Of a stretch of DNA of 64,000 bases, positions 26,255-36,230 are shown piece after piece. The notes beneath the pieces were generated by a model, which made no database searches, was not told the origin of the DNA, and saw only the letters and a list, made by a program, of their open reading frames with translations. Position 1 is the stretch's first letter; the number at the start of each line of letters is the position of its first letter. Where the stretch lies: positions 1,321,546-1,385,545 of the forward strand of contig NZ_BSOT01000005.1 of NCBI RefSeq assembly GCF_030160655.1. Reading direction: 5' to 3'. Source of the DNA: Agaribacter marinus (GTDB lineage Bacteria > Pseudomonadota > Gammaproteobacteria > Enterobacterales > Alteromonadaceae). The translations under genes were made by a program, and so were the position numbers.

Positions 26255-29200
26255 CTATTCCTGCAAATGACCACGTAACATGTTCGCGCTACTTGCGACA
26301 CTTGCGATAGTGCCAAGAATACCGGCCATTGACGCCGCAATAATGTAAATCGACTCTCCTGATGTAAGTGCGATACCGCCGATAACCAACACAATTAATA
26401 CACCGAGTGGTAGTTTATAATTCTTCCATACGCCCGCTTCTCCATGAGCGATAAGACGATTGAGTGTTTCTGCCGTTTCTGCATGTAATACAAAGTGCGC
26501 AAAACTTCGATTAATAATGTCAAGATTGCCTCTACGGACTGTTATCAGTCCATTTAATGCAAGATGCTCAATCATTTGCGTATTGGCAGGATTAATTCGT
26601 TGCTGTTTTGCTAAATTAATCAGTGCAATTTTTTCTGCACTTGAGCATGACTCCCACTTAAACCGATAAAGTGCCTCGGCATTCAGCAATATATAGTTTA
26701 TTGTTGCCCACCTGCTGTCTAACAGTAAGTCATCATCTTGTTTAAATACAGTCTCTCCCCCCATCGGCGCACTGCCCTCTTTCACCTCATCAACAATAAA
26801 CGACAACTCAGGAAAACACGCGATCTCTTCTTTTAGTAAGGCTAAATCTAAATCCTTTGTGAAACTATTTGGCACACTTACCACAAAGTCCATTAGGCAC
26901 TCGGCCCAAGACAAATACTCAGCGTGATCTAAAAGCGTACTTTGGTCGAGCATTAGTGGATCTTTTATTTTAACCCGCTGCAAACTATGAAAACCGGTAA
27001 AAATGGTAAAACTTGCGAGTTGTTTAGACAGGGTGAGTGACTTCAACTCTAAAATGAGGTCTAACAATAACTGTCTAAATTTACTTTTTTCGAGACAAGT
27101 TTCGATATCCCATAATTCAATACCCAGTTGCTCACTGCCTTTGTGTTTAACGACGTTCAATTTAAGGTTGGGTAAAAAACAGCCATCTTCGCTAAATTTC
27201 TGTAAACAGGGGCTTAAGGCATACAGTTCGTCAAAACCATCTAATAAATTATTCGCATGCTGCGCTTTACCAAGTGACATCGTTCTAAGCAGCAACGCTA
27301 AACCAATGCCATTTAGCTTTACGGTGTCGCACTCAATAATGAGATTAGTGGCCCGCGTTTCAAAGTTTTTCTCGTTCGCAGATTGCGTTAAATTTTGAAT
27401 GTGTTGTAAAAAGCGTTCTGGACAATATAATTTCTTCCAAACCACTTTTGTGTTAAACCTAAACCATATCAACGCGATGAGAAACAAAACTACGGCGAAA
27501 AATAACGTTTGACCAACGAGTGTCGACATTACGCCATTTGTGAAATGGTTCTTTGTGAAGGTAGTATTTAAGGTGGAATAATTTGCATCAAAATCGTTAT
27601 CTAAAATATAAATACTTACCCACCGCCACAAATAGGTCGCACCAAATACGGAGTGTAAACTAGGGTAATCATCAGGATGTACTTGGGTTGAATGATTTGA
27701 GCAATAATTGTTACGCTGCACCGAAGTGCTATCACTTGAATCAACGCGCTGCATACTATCTTCATTTTTGAGCTGCGCACGCCAATTGTTATCAAGGGGT
27801 AACAAATCTAAGGGCGAAATACGGCCCGACGTAATACTATTTGGATAACGGCTGAGGCCGATAGATGTAAGCTCCTCCTTTTCGTAATTTATCCAATTAC
27901 ACGCAAGTTGCTGATAGTGAAAATCAAGGCTTTTATGGGGTGCATCAGCGGTTTGTTGTAAATAAAAAACATGCACGACAACAGCAACTAAAATCATAGT
28001 AATCAGCGCAACTGCCCCTTGCTTGGCAGTGCGTTCAACATTACCCTGTAAATCAGTAGGTGTTGATGCTGATGGTTGTATTGATGTTGCAGAAGAACAA
28101 AAATGTTTATAGCAGCTAGTATAAATAATGTAGGTAGCAATGGCTAACCCCAAGCCAGGGATAATTAACGACAGCGGTATGCTTGTAGCGGAAAAGACTA
28201 ATGCCTCTAAAGTATAACCAACAATGTAAAAACAATAGCCCGCGGCAAATAATAGTGAGCTTACCAAGGTGATTAGACGAATATTCAATTTACTGGGTAA
28301 ACGTAATTTTTGTTTAAGTGCGTTTGTCCAAACGTAATGACGAACAGTATAAATACCCGCGACCACAATAAGAATAATGGCAACAAATGTAGTGGCAATA
28401 TACAAAAATTGATTGGTCATAAATGTTTGCAAGCTTTCATTCGGGTAAAATACAACAACAGCCCATTTATCAACAATGGTTTTAGATACAGCAAAACGCC
28501 CGTCTTGACCGTGATAAACGCCTTTTATTAAACCATCAGATAAGTCTTTATAATGGTCTAAACCCGCTTTAAGCCATTTGCTTAATGGCGAACGTGTATC
28601 GCCTGAAAAATACAGGTTTTCCACAAGACTACGATTACTGTCATTATGAAAAAGTACCTCCCCTGAACTCCTATCAACGACCATGTAGACAAAATCATAA
28701 GGCGGCGCTTTGCCCAACGACAACGACGGCATAAGAACATCTGCACCGAGTATATAATCCAAATTAGATGCATCTGTGTTAACCGAAGATATGCTAAATG
28801 CAGATGGTTCGACTATTGGCATCGAGATAGTGGTACCACGAGTACCATTGTTCACGTTAAGTAAACGTTGCATGTACACATTGCCGAAACTTAGATCTTG
28901 CCCTTGTCCATGTGTATGTTCAGAGCCCCCCGCCTCATCGACGATGTATTTTGCGGGTATTGTAATGTCCCAACCCTTTTGATCTCGCACCATTTTATAA
29001 TAATCACGGTGAGACAAATTAAACGTTTCAGGCAGCGAGTTAGCTTCTTGAAAATTAACGGACGGTAAGACGGAGCTTCCCTCTCGATTTAAGGCAAATA
29101 CCGATAATATTTTATTGGGCGTTTGGCGATCGAAATCAGCTTGAATTGAGGTTTCTAACGACGTGTCGCTGACTAAGTTAAGTTGTTGATTATTGGCATA

Positions 29201-30646
29201 GAAATCGAGCGTTGGTTCAGCATCTTTAGTCGACTTGCTTGCGCTAATAATAGTTGCAATGGCATGTTCATCGAGCGCAACCGTGATAAAGCCATCATCA
29301 TTAGTATTCAACTCGCAATTGTAGCGAATACCATATTGCGCAAATGCGGTACCCGCAGTACCGGGCATACTATCAACTATCTTTTTATCCTGATTATGAT
29401 CATTTGCACATGGCGAATGTTTAATACTTAGTAATGCTCGCTTTACCGCCGCATTAAATGCATCAATCTGCTCAACAGAAAACTTCCCACTTTTTTCCTG
29501 CTCATCTGGAATAGCGCGAATGCCGTCAATTAGTACTTGGTAAAAACTGCGATAACTTGCCAATTCTGAGAATATGTCATGTATGTCATTCGCCAAATCA
29601 GCTTCAATACTTTTAGCATACTCAAGTGCCACATTGTCTTTTTTAGTTTGCAGTACCGTTTTTTGAAAATAAGACAATACTAGTGCAAGAATAACAATGA
29701 AAAACAAATAACTGGCACCAGCAACTAAGGCTCTAAAGCTTTTTGTGATCGACTGATTTTTTGGCAGTAGATACAGGCGCAACATGCACCACATAAAAAA
29801 TAAACTCGCAAACGACACAATAAATAAAGAGATATTCCAATCACCGCTGTCTCGACTTGCTAATTTACTTTGAGGTAACAATCCGACAAGATATAAGCGC
29901 TCTAAGGCGCCCGACGCGTTATCCGTTTGACCTTGATGGAGCGGCGTTTTTAAGGTGAAAGGAAAAATATATACCCTGAATTCACCATAAGAAATCTTCA
30001 TATCGACATGGTTACTGTATGTAGGTAGTGGCGCTTTTTTACCTAACGCAGCATTTGCCTTCGAGTCCGTAAAATTTAACTGAAATTGCTTATTTTTAAG
30101 TTGTATTTGTTTGTTGATACTATCTAACTCAACAATAGAGATCGTGCGCTCATCGCCCACCATGGCAAGCACGTCGTTTTCATTCGCAAACAAATACTGG
30201 CTAAACCCATTCTTTGGCTCAGGTAATATATCATCAATCGCTAACTGTGCTTTAAACCCGTTTGCTTCTGGCGATGTCACAAATAAAGAGGTGCCAATCA
30301 CTTCATAGCGGAAGGTTTCGGCGGCATCAACGTTATTGCTTAAACCGTTATTGCCATCACCACTAGATTTAGCCTGCCACACGCGAGAATAACTGGGCAA
30401 CAGCGAACGAATGGACGACACACTTTCTTTGTAGCGATGCATGCTATCGAGCTTAATAAGGTTTTCATTAAAGGTATTCGATGCCTCATACAAAATACGA
30501 TAGTAGTCATGATTGATTGAACGGTCTTTTTCAGACAACAGACCAAAATAAGTAAATCCGACCAAAACGGTGGCGATAAGGAGGCCATACACCCAAAGCT
30601 TTCGATTGGGTGCGGCATAAGCGGAATTTTTTGCTTCCGACTGCAT
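26255..30646 (-). CDS. Giant membrane sensor-like protein with Cache-like region and NTPase-like tail
   Basis: A 1463-residue protein with about ten transmembrane segments (near 17-36, 273-294, 306-327, 748-768, 790-812, 821-845, 878-896, 1060-1082 and a C-terminal pair near 1415-1460). Residues 330-745 form an extracytoplasmic region whose end (YDFVYMVVDRSSGEVLFHNDSN, then WAVVVFYPNESL) resembles double-Cache sensors. The cytosolic part (about 1085-1400) has the order of a STAND-like ATPase followed by a winged helix (LINLAKQQRINPANTQMIEHLALNGLI), but I see no Walker A P-loop. I do not recognise the whole as a named family. It is monocistronic, with AGGAAAA before the ATG. A signal-sensing role is inferred. 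Confidence 0.6.
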   Translation of the reverse strand: MQSEAKNSAYAAPNRKLWVYGLLIATVLVGFTYFGLLSEKDRSINHDYYRILYEASNTFNENLIKLDSMHRYKESVSSIRSLLPSYSRVWQAKSSGDGNNGLSNNVDAAETFRYEVIGTSLFVTSPEANGFKAQLAIDDILPEPKNGFSQYLFANENDVLAMVGDERTISIVELDSINKQIQLKNKQFQLNFTDSKANAALGKKAPLPTYSNHVDMKISYGEFRVYIFPFTLKTPLHQGQTDNASGALERLYLVGLLPQSKLASRDSGDWNISLFIVSFASLFFMWCMLRLYLLPKNQSITKSFRALVAGASYLFFIVILALVLSYFQKTVLQTKKDNVALEYAKSIEADLANDIHDIFSELASYRSFYQVLIDGIRAIPDEQEKSGKFSVEQIDAFNAAVKRALLSIKHSPCANDHNQDKKIVDSMPGTAGTAFAQYGIRYNCELNTNDDGFITVALDEHAIATIISASKSTKDAEPTLDFYANNQQLNLVSDTSLETSIQADFDRQTPNKILSVFALNREGSSVLPSVNFQEANSLPETFNLSHRDYYKMVRDQKGWDITIPAKYIVDEAGGSEHTHGQGQDLSFGNVYMQRLLNVNNGTRGTTISMPIVEPSAFSISSVNTDASNLDYILGADVLMPSLSLGKAPPYDFVYMVVDRSSGEVLFHNDSNRSLVENLYFSGDTRSPLSKWLKAGLDHYKDLSDGLIKGVYHGQDGRFAVSKTIVDKWAVVVFYPNESLQTFMTNQFLYIATTFVAIILIVVAGIYTVRHYVWTNALKQKLRLPSKLNIRLITLVSSLLFAAGYCFYIVGYTLEALVFSATSIPLSLIIPGLGLAIATYIIYTSCYKHFCSSATSIQPSASTPTDLQGNVERTAKQGAVALITMILVAVVVHVFYLQQTADAPHKSLDFHYQQLACNWINYEKEELTSIGLSRYPNSITSGRISPLDLLPLDNNWRAQLKNEDSMQRVDSSDSTSVQRNNYCSNHSTQVHPDDYPSLHSVFGATYLWRWVSIYILDNDFDANYSTLNTTFTKNHFTNGVMSTLVGQTLFFAVVLFLIALIWFRFNTKVVWKKLYCPERFLQHIQNLTQSANEKNFETRATNLIIECDTVKLNGIGLALLLRTMSLGKAQHANNLLDGFDELYALSPCLQKFSEDGCFLPNLKLNVVKHKGSEQLGIELWDIETCLEKSKFRQLLLDLILELKSLTLSKQLASFTIFTGFHSLQRVKIKDPLMLDQSTLLDHAEYLSWAECLMDFVVSVPNSFTKDLDLALLKEEIACFPELSFIVDEVKEGSAPMGGETVFKQDDDLLLDSRWATINYILLNAEALYRFKWESCSSAEKIALINLAKQQRINPANTQMIEHLALNGLITVRRGNLDIINRSFAHFVLHAETAETLNRLIAHGEAGVWKNYKLPLGVLIVLVIGGIALTSGESIYIIAASMAGILGTIASVASSANMLRGHLQE

Positions 30647-30765
30647 TTTGTTTTCCTACCGTGGATGAAAAGGTAATAAAAACAACAATACTACGAGATT
30701 TGTGAGTTTTATATATTGAGTATTATTCAAACAAAACGATGAGGAATGCAAGTTTTATTAACAGC

Positions 30766-31057
30766 TTAAAACCGGTAGGCAATCCCGCACCCAAGTGTAT
30801 CAGTCACAATATTATCCCCCATATCCAAATGCCGATAATTAATCAGTAAAGACATTGCAGAGAATCTATATTCAATCCCGACGCTTGGATAGTATGAAAA
30901 CCCATCCTCTTCTAGGATGAGTTCATTGTCATCTAACAGTTTGTAGTGATAGCGTTGCAAACCTGTTTTGTGCATCTTTTTCTGCCGCGCCTGCTAGTTG
31001 AGAAAATAGGCAAATACAGAGTCCCCATAATTTTATCCCACGTAAGTTTCGTGTCAT
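30766..31057 (-). pseudogene. Outer-membrane barrel gene remnant with frameshift
   Basis: ATG 31057, with AAAGGA upstream, opens a signal-peptide frame (GIKLWGLCICLFSQLAGA) that stops at 30929. In another frame a 69-residue stretch from 30975 reads as the C-terminal end of an outer-membrane barrel (DGFSYYPSVGIEYRF, then a final GIAYRF ending in Phe). One frameshift between about 30930 and 30978 would join them into a protein of about 98 residues, far shorter than a normal barrel, so an internal deletion is also likely. The region from here to 31278 holds nothing else I recognise. Confidence 0.55.
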
Positions 31058-31278
31058 TTCATATCCTTTCATGTCAATAATTTTTAATTGTGGTGGTTGT
31101 TAATTGCCGTGAATAAACTACATGACAAGCCAAAAGGCTAGATGACAGACGCATGAATGAGAACGTTTTTAATTGTAAGAAAGTTTGTTGGAACTAGGAA
31201 ATCGTTGCAACTAAAACACGTATTTATATGAAGCTTTTGTTAAACCTATCTAAATCCTGAAAAAAATACTGCCCGACT

Positions 31279-31345
31279 TTGTCTTGTGTGTGTTTTCAAA
31301 ATATATAGCGTCGTTTGAATAATAGAGACGCGTTGAAAAACACAC
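31279..31345 (+). promoter_or_regulatory. Promoter and nested inverted repeat of the TBDR gene at 31379
   Basis: TTGTCT (31279-31284) and TATATA (31302-31307) are 17 bp apart and form a reasonable sigma-70 promoter. GTGTGTTTTCAA (31288-31299) is the reverse complement of TTGAAAAACACAC (31333-31345) apart from one extra A, and GCGTC/GACGC (31308-31312, 31327-31331) pairs inside it. The arms straddle the -10 and start site, fitting an operator or a structured 5' leader. Confidence 0.5.
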
Positions 31346-31378
31346 TTACACAACTAACAACACAATAGGTTTGGGATT

Positions 31379-34069
31379 ATGAAAGGATTTAAGTTAAACA
31401 CATTAGCATCAACTGTTGCAGTTCTCTGCGGTACCTTATTGTTGCCCACAACGCATGCGCAAGCGGAAGACGCTGCCACAACAGGTGTAGAAAAAATTGA
31501 AATTACTGGGTTTAGATCAAATCTTGCCCGCAACAAGTCACTCAAAAAAGAAGCCGTAGGCTCTCAAGATAGTATTTTTGCGGAAGACATTGGAGAATTT
31601 CCTGACGCAAATCTAGCGGAGTCACTTCAAAGGATCCCAGGTGTATCTATTTCAAGAGATTCAGGCGAAGGGCGACAAATATCACTAAGGGGCTTAGGAC
31701 CAAATTTTACGCGTACTAGAGTTAATGGCATGGAGGCGTTGTTCACCACTGACTCAGGTATTGACCAGCGCGGCAGTGCTTCCCGTACGCGAGATTTTGA
31801 CTTCAGCGTTTTTGCATCTGAGTTATTTAATAGAATAGATGTAAAAAAATCATACGACGCCTCGTTAGATGAAGGCGGTATTGCCGGCACCGTCGATTTA
31901 TTTACCGCCAAACCATTTGATTATGCTAATGAAGGCGTACATGGCGCGGTTAACCTTAAGGGAATTTACAATGATAAAACGGAAAACACCGACCCAAGAA
32001 TTGCTGCACTAGTCGCCAACACTTGGGATAACTTTGGGGCACTAGTATCCGTCGCTTATTCTGAAGTAGATACTATTGAAGAAGGTTACCATGTGTGGTC
32101 ATGGCGCCAAGCAAGTTTTGGCGCGGATAACGTCGCCGATAGCGTCGATTCATCTGTTCGTGATCGACTAGTAAATTCAACTGGCAAAAACCGTGTTTTT
32201 GTACCCCGTGCAAACAATATTGCGTCGTGGGCGAACACGAGAGAGCGCCTCGGAATCACAGGCGCGTTTCAATGGCAGGCATCAGACACTGTGTCATTTG
32301 ATTTGGATGTGCTTTACGGGAAGTTGTCCAATGATCGCATCGAAAATCAAATTTCTACCGCAGGTACAAATGCTTTTACTGGTGATGTCAACAAATCTCA
32401 ATTACTAGTGGATGCCGCTATTGAAGGGAATGATTTAGTCTTTGCATCATTTGAAAATCTCGACTTACGCACTGAATCAAAAGTAAGCGTTGGAGAAACA
32501 ACGTTTTACCAAGCAACGCTAACAAGTAATATCGAGCTGACAGACAATTTCTTTGCAAGCCTATTATTAGGTACCTCTGATTCTGAGTTTGACCAACCCA
32601 TTCACGACAAAGTCTTTAGCGAAGCGGAAAACCATGCCTTCTCAGTCGATTGGCGCAACGCCGACTTTGGCCAGAATACCTACGATTTCGATATCACCGA
32701 TTTTAACGAATGGTCACTGATGCGTACCGACGTCAGAGAAGATCAAATTACAAACAATTACACAACGTTTCAAGCCGACTTTGATTACCAAGTAAATGAT
32801 GAGCACGCGGTCAAGTTTGGTATCCAATCAAAGTCTTATGAATCCAGTGGATTTGAACGTCGAAATCGCGTTGATTGGGAAAACAATGCCGACGCACCCG
32901 ATGCCGTTTTTCAATTGACAGACATTCCTATTTTACGCCCCTACGCTATCGCCAACAATCAAGCTACATTCGAGCGTGTTGTCGCTACTGGTTTAATATC
33001 TCGAACGCTTGATGCTTCGTTTAATCGCCCTGGTACAGTGTATGAAATCGAAGAAGATACATTAGGTATTTACGGGCAGTACCTATGGGAAACAGATATT
33101 AACGGCATGCGCTTTAGAGGCAATGCAGGGCTTCGCTGGTATGAAACAGACCAAGTGTCTAGTGGGCAAGTGAACACCGGAAATGGCTTTGAACAAGCCG
33201 TATTTACACGTTCATATTCTGACGTTTTGCCAAGCCTCGCTGTTGTGCTAGATATTACCGATAATTGGCTAATTCGCGCAGGCGCTAATCGCAACATTTC
33301 GCGTCCTAACTTAAGTCAGCTTAGAGCAGCTGGTCAAGTGGCTGTTGCCGACCAATTTATTAACGCAGGAAACCCAAACCTGAAGCGCTTTATTGCGGAC
33401 TCATTCGAAACATCTTTGGAATACTATGGCGATTCGTCCAGTGTTGCCTTAGCGTTTTTTATGAAAGACATGGATTCTTTTATTGTTCAGCAATCGCAAA
33501 CGCTTCCATACAACCAAACTGGGTATCCACTTGAGTTCTTGACCTTTGATCCTCGCGTGACCGAAACATCTGAATTTAACGTATCTCAGCCTATCAATGG
33601 AGATAAAGCCGACGTTTCAGGGATTGAATTTGCGTTTCAGTCAGACTTTACATTTTTGCCAGCGCCCTTTAACCAGTTAGGCGCACTGGGCAATATTACC
33701 TTAGCTGATGGTGAAACTACCTTATTCAATGAGGGGCAAGCGATAAAGGTTACCCCGCCAGGATTATCAGAAACTTCATACAACTTCACACTCTATTTTG
33801 AAACTGACATATGGGGAGCAAGGATCTCTACCTCATACCGTGATGACTTTATTACTGGCGAAGGATCGGAGCAAAATATAGTTGCAGGGTTTGATGATAC
33901 GACGTTTGTTGATTTTAAAACATTTTACAACCTGAACGACGCGACCAAACTTACATTTGAGGCAAGCAACTTGACGGATGAACGTATCCGCCAATTCCTC
34001 GACCACAGAACACAATCATTTACCGAGAGCGGTCGAAATTTTGCTGTCGGAATTTCATTCCAATTTTAA
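31379..34069 (+). CDS. TonB-dependent receptor (paralogue of the 36231 receptor)
   Basis: An 896-residue receptor with a signal peptide (about residues 1-28, ending AQA-ED). There is no N-terminal STN domain. The plug shows EKIEITGFRSNL, AEDIGEFPDANLAESLQRIPGVSISRDSGEGRQISLRGLGP and VNGMEALFTTDSGIDQRGSA. The barrel ends AVGISFQF. The plug and barrel clearly resemble the receptor at 36231-39194 (shared SRDSGEGRQ, SDSxIDQRG, RSRGFDF-type motifs). Between the two lie a secreted propeller-like gene and a metallophosphoesterase, suggesting one uptake locus. A terminator at 34077-34105 separates it from the next gene. Ligand unknown. Confidence 0.9.
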   Translation: MKGFKLNTLASTVAVLCGTLLLPTTHAQAEDAATTGVEKIEITGFRSNLARNKSLKKEAVGSQDSIFAEDIGEFPDANLAESLQRIPGVSISRDSGEGRQISLRGLGPNFTRTRVNGMEALFTTDSGIDQRGSASRTRDFDFSVFASELFNRIDVKKSYDASLDEGGIAGTVDLFTAKPFDYANEGVHGAVNLKGIYNDKTENTDPRIAALVANTWDNFGALVSVAYSEVDTIEEGYHVWSWRQASFGADNVADSVDSSVRDRLVNSTGKNRVFVPRANNIASWANTRERLGITGAFQWQASDTVSFDLDVLYGKLSNDRIENQISTAGTNAFTGDVNKSQLLVDAAIEGNDLVFASFENLDLRTESKVSVGETTFYQATLTSNIELTDNFFASLLLGTSDSEFDQPIHDKVFSEAENHAFSVDWRNADFGQNTYDFDITDFNEWSLMRTDVREDQITNNYTTFQADFDYQVNDEHAVKFGIQSKSYESSGFERRNRVDWENNADAPDAVFQLTDIPILRPYAIANNQATFERVVATGLISRTLDASFNRPGTVYEIEEDTLGIYGQYLWETDINGMRFRGNAGLRWYETDQVSSGQVNTGNGFEQAVFTRSYSDVLPSLAVVLDITDNWLIRAGANRNISRPNLSQLRAAGQVAVADQFINAGNPNLKRFIADSFETSLEYYGDSSSVALAFFMKDMDSFIVQQSQTLPYNQTGYPLEFLTFDPRVTETSEFNVSQPINGDKADVSGIEFAFQSDFTFLPAPFNQLGALGNITLADGETTLFNEGQAIKVTPPGLSETSYNFTLYFETDIWGARISTSYRDDFITGEGSEQNIVAGFDDTTFVDFKTFYNLNDATKLTFEASNLTDERIRQFLDHRTQSFTESGRNFAVGISFQF

Positions 34070-34076
34070 CCCAACC

Positions 34077-34105
34077 AACACCGACGTTTATGTCGGTGTT
34101 TTTTT
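34077..34105 (+). terminator. Terminator after the TBDR gene
   Basis: AACACCGAC (34077-34085) and GTCGGTGTT (34092-34100) form a 9-bp perfect stem with a 6-nt loop, followed by a run of T. It lies 8 bp after the stop codon, so downstream genes are expressed by partial read-through or by their own promoter. Confidence 0.85.
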
Positions 34106-34123
34106 ACCACTAAGGAAATAGCA

Positions 34124-35230
34124 ATGAAAGTAAGTTTTAAATCTGTAGGATTGTGCGGCCTGTTGTTGTGCACACCTTTGATAACACACGCAAACAATTT
34201 TTACGTGCAACCAAAATTAAACAAACCTATTGGCCAAGTGCTGTCAAGCTTGGGCAATAGTTGTCAAGACTTTAAAGCCGATACTGAAAGTGACCACGCC
34301 TTAGAAATCAGTGATCATCATCAATCATTCGAACTTTCGCATGAATGGAGTGATGGTTCGCACACGGCATTTATTGCGCATTCAGAAACACAAGGAAATG
34401 ATAAAGGACAAATCCTTTCGTTTAAAATGGGCAGTAACATGTTTAATAGCGGCCAAGATATTGTGTCATCTAATAAAACCATGTCCTTGACCAACAAACT
34501 TAGAATAACTGAACAGCACCCTTCAGGCATGGCATGGTTACCTGCGCCTACAAACAGTGGTAGAGACAGAGGCTACTTATTTATTGCCTCAGAAAATCAA
34601 CGCAAAGTGCGAGTCAATGAGTATTCACGCACAGGGCACCTAGGTCTGGCTGGCGAAATCACACAAAACGACTTAAATAAAATAACGGACGTTTGGTTAG
34701 CGCAAGTTGGTAACTTTACATGGCTAGTGCTTCATCACATGGGAGAAGACAAAGGGATTGCGTACAAAGCACGTACCTCTGACTTGTTCCAAGTGGGTAC
34801 TAACAACGAAGGTGATATAGATCTAAATGCGTTTAACTGGACGAACCGATACAGCACCCCAAGTGATACTGGTTGTGGGCAAAGTGTCGGACAAAATGCG
34901 CAGTTGGTTAAAGATAGTACTAACAAATGGTACGTTGTCCATTCTTACACTGGTGGCACAATATGTGGCGCAAATATTGGCAGCAATCGTGTTAAGGCTT
35001 ACCCAGCATTTTTTACCGGGAATCAAACATTTACGGTATCTACAAACACTAATCCAGCGGCACAAACGACAATAGGAAGCTCATCAGGTGTGACAGATGA
35101 AGGGGCTGATGGCGCAAGTGGCTTCAGAGTAAATAAGCACGGTAAGTTGGTTGCTTATTTAGGTGGGCAATATGCCTACAATTCGTTCTTCAACTGGAAA
35201 ACAGCAGTAAAAGAATGCCGCTCAAACTAA
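34124..35230 (+). CDS. Secreted propeller-like protein, unknown function
   Basis: A 368-residue protein with a signal peptide (GLCGLLLCTPLITHA-NN). The mature part has repeated beta-blade patterns (HTAFIAHSETQGNDKGQILSF, then GMAWLPAPTNSGRDRGYLFIAS, then ITDVWLAQVGNFTWLVLHH) that resemble beta-propellers of the NHL/phytase-like type. Four Cys residues could form disulfides in the periplasm. I recognise no named family. It sits between the two paralogous TBDR genes, 19 bp after a terminator, and 84 bp before the metallophosphoesterase. A role in binding or processing the receptor ligand is inferred. Confidence 0.6.
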   Translation: MKVSFKSVGLCGLLLCTPLITHANNFYVQPKLNKPIGQVLSSLGNSCQDFKADTESDHALEISDHHQSFELSHEWSDGSHTAFIAHSETQGNDKGQILSFKMGSNMFNSGQDIVSSNKTMSLTNKLRITEQHPSGMAWLPAPTNSGRDRGYLFIASENQRKVRVNEYSRTGHLGLAGEITQNDLNKITDVWLAQVGNFTWLVLHHMGEDKGIAYKARTSDLFQVGTNNEGDIDLNAFNWTNRYSTPSDTGCGQSVGQNAQLVKDSTNKWYVVHSYTGGTICGANIGSNRVKAYPAFFTGNQTFTVSTNTNPAAQTTIGSSSGVTDEGADGASGFRVNKHGKLVAYLGGQYAYNSFFNWKTAVKECRSN

Positions 35231-35262
35231 TGCGCGACGTGTGTAACTAATTTCACCCAAAT

Positions 35263-35286
35263 AGCCTATATCTCAGGATATAGGCT
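35263..35286 (+). terminator. Hairpin after the propeller-like gene
   Basis: AGCCTATAT (35263-35271) and ATATAGGCT (35278-35286) are exact reverse complements around a 6-nt loop. The T-rich tail is broken (TTTCAACTTTT), so termination may be partial. Confidence 0.65.
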
Positions 35287-35314
35287 TTCAACTTTTAAAT
35301 AGCGAATATTACAA

Positions 35315-36220
35315 ATGGACAGATTATCATTTTCGGGTAAATTACCTTTTTCAATTTATGCGGTAGGTTTCTTAGCTATGCTAATGACTTCACTAAGCGC
35401 AGACGCAAGCCCCCTTGAGTTTGGGGTAATTGCGGATTGCCAATATGCAAATATAGAGAATAAGGGCGCGCGTTTGTATCGCTCATGTCCGCAAAAATTG
35501 GCAGATGCAGTCAACAATTTCAATGATAGCAATGTTGAAGGCGTATTTCATTTGGGGGACTTCATAGACATTCACTATGAGAGTTTTCAAACACTCTTTT
35601 CCATCAGCAAAAAGCTCAATGTCCCCTTATACCATGTGTTAGGTAATCACGATTACTCGGTTGCCAATAAGTACAAGGCTGATATACACCGCCTTTTAGG
35701 CATGCCCGCGCGTTATTATAGTTTTACGCGAAAAAATTGGCGTTTTGTCGTCGTCGATGGCAACGATGTGAGCACATTTGGTTGGCCAAAAGAAAGCGAA
35801 GAACATCGACGCAACATGCATTTGTATAAAGAAAAGTATCAAAACGAAGAAACATGGAATGGAGGTATTGGTGAAATTCAACTTAAATGGCTTGCTAGTG
35901 AACTTCAAATCGCCGACGATTTAAAACAACATGTTGTCATACTTAGCCATTTTCCAGTATATCCAGAAGATCGCCACAACTTATGGAACGCCGATGATGT
36001 GTTAGATTTATTGACGAATTATAAAAGCGTAAGAGCTTGGTTTAACGGTCACAATCATTCAGGAAACTACGCTAAATTCAGCGGCATACACTTTGTGACC
36101 TTCAATGCCATGCTTGATACAGAAGAAACTGCCTTTAGCAGAGTAAAATTTAATGATACCAACATTGAAATAATTGGCACGGGCAAACAAGGCTCAATGA
36201 GCTTAGAAATACTGGATTAG
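35315..36220 (+). CDS. Secreted metallophosphoesterase, ADPRibase-Mn-like
   Basis: A 301-residue protein with an N-terminal signal/anchor (about residues 14-32). It has all calcineurin-like metal motifs: D-x-Q at Asp41/Gln43 (VIADCQYA), LGDFID, LGNHDY, ILSHFP and FNGHNHSG. The D-x-Q variant in place of D-x-H, and the RLYRSCPQKLADAVNNFN region, resemble the Mn-dependent ADP-ribose/CDP-alcohol diphosphatase family, which cleaves phosphodiester or pyrophosphate bonds. Export and the flanking TBDR genes suggest scavenging of a phosphorylated or nucleotide-like nutrient. It is convergent with the TBDR at 36231 (10 bp between stops). Confidence 0.85.
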   Translation: MDRLSFSGKLPFSIYAVGFLAMLMTSLSADASPLEFGVIADCQYANIENKGARLYRSCPQKLADAVNNFNDSNVEGVFHLGDFIDIHYESFQTLFSISKKLNVPLYHVLGNHDYSVANKYKADIHRLLGMPARYYSFTRKNWRFVVVDGNDVSTFGWPKESEEHRRNMHLYKEKYQNEETWNGGIGEIQLKWLASELQIADDLKQHVVILSHFPVYPEDRHNLWNADDVLDLLTNYKSVRAWFNGHNHSGNYAKFSGIHFVTFNAMLDTEETAFSRVKFNDTNIEIIGTGKQGSMSLEILD

Positions 36221-36230
36221 AAATAAAGAA

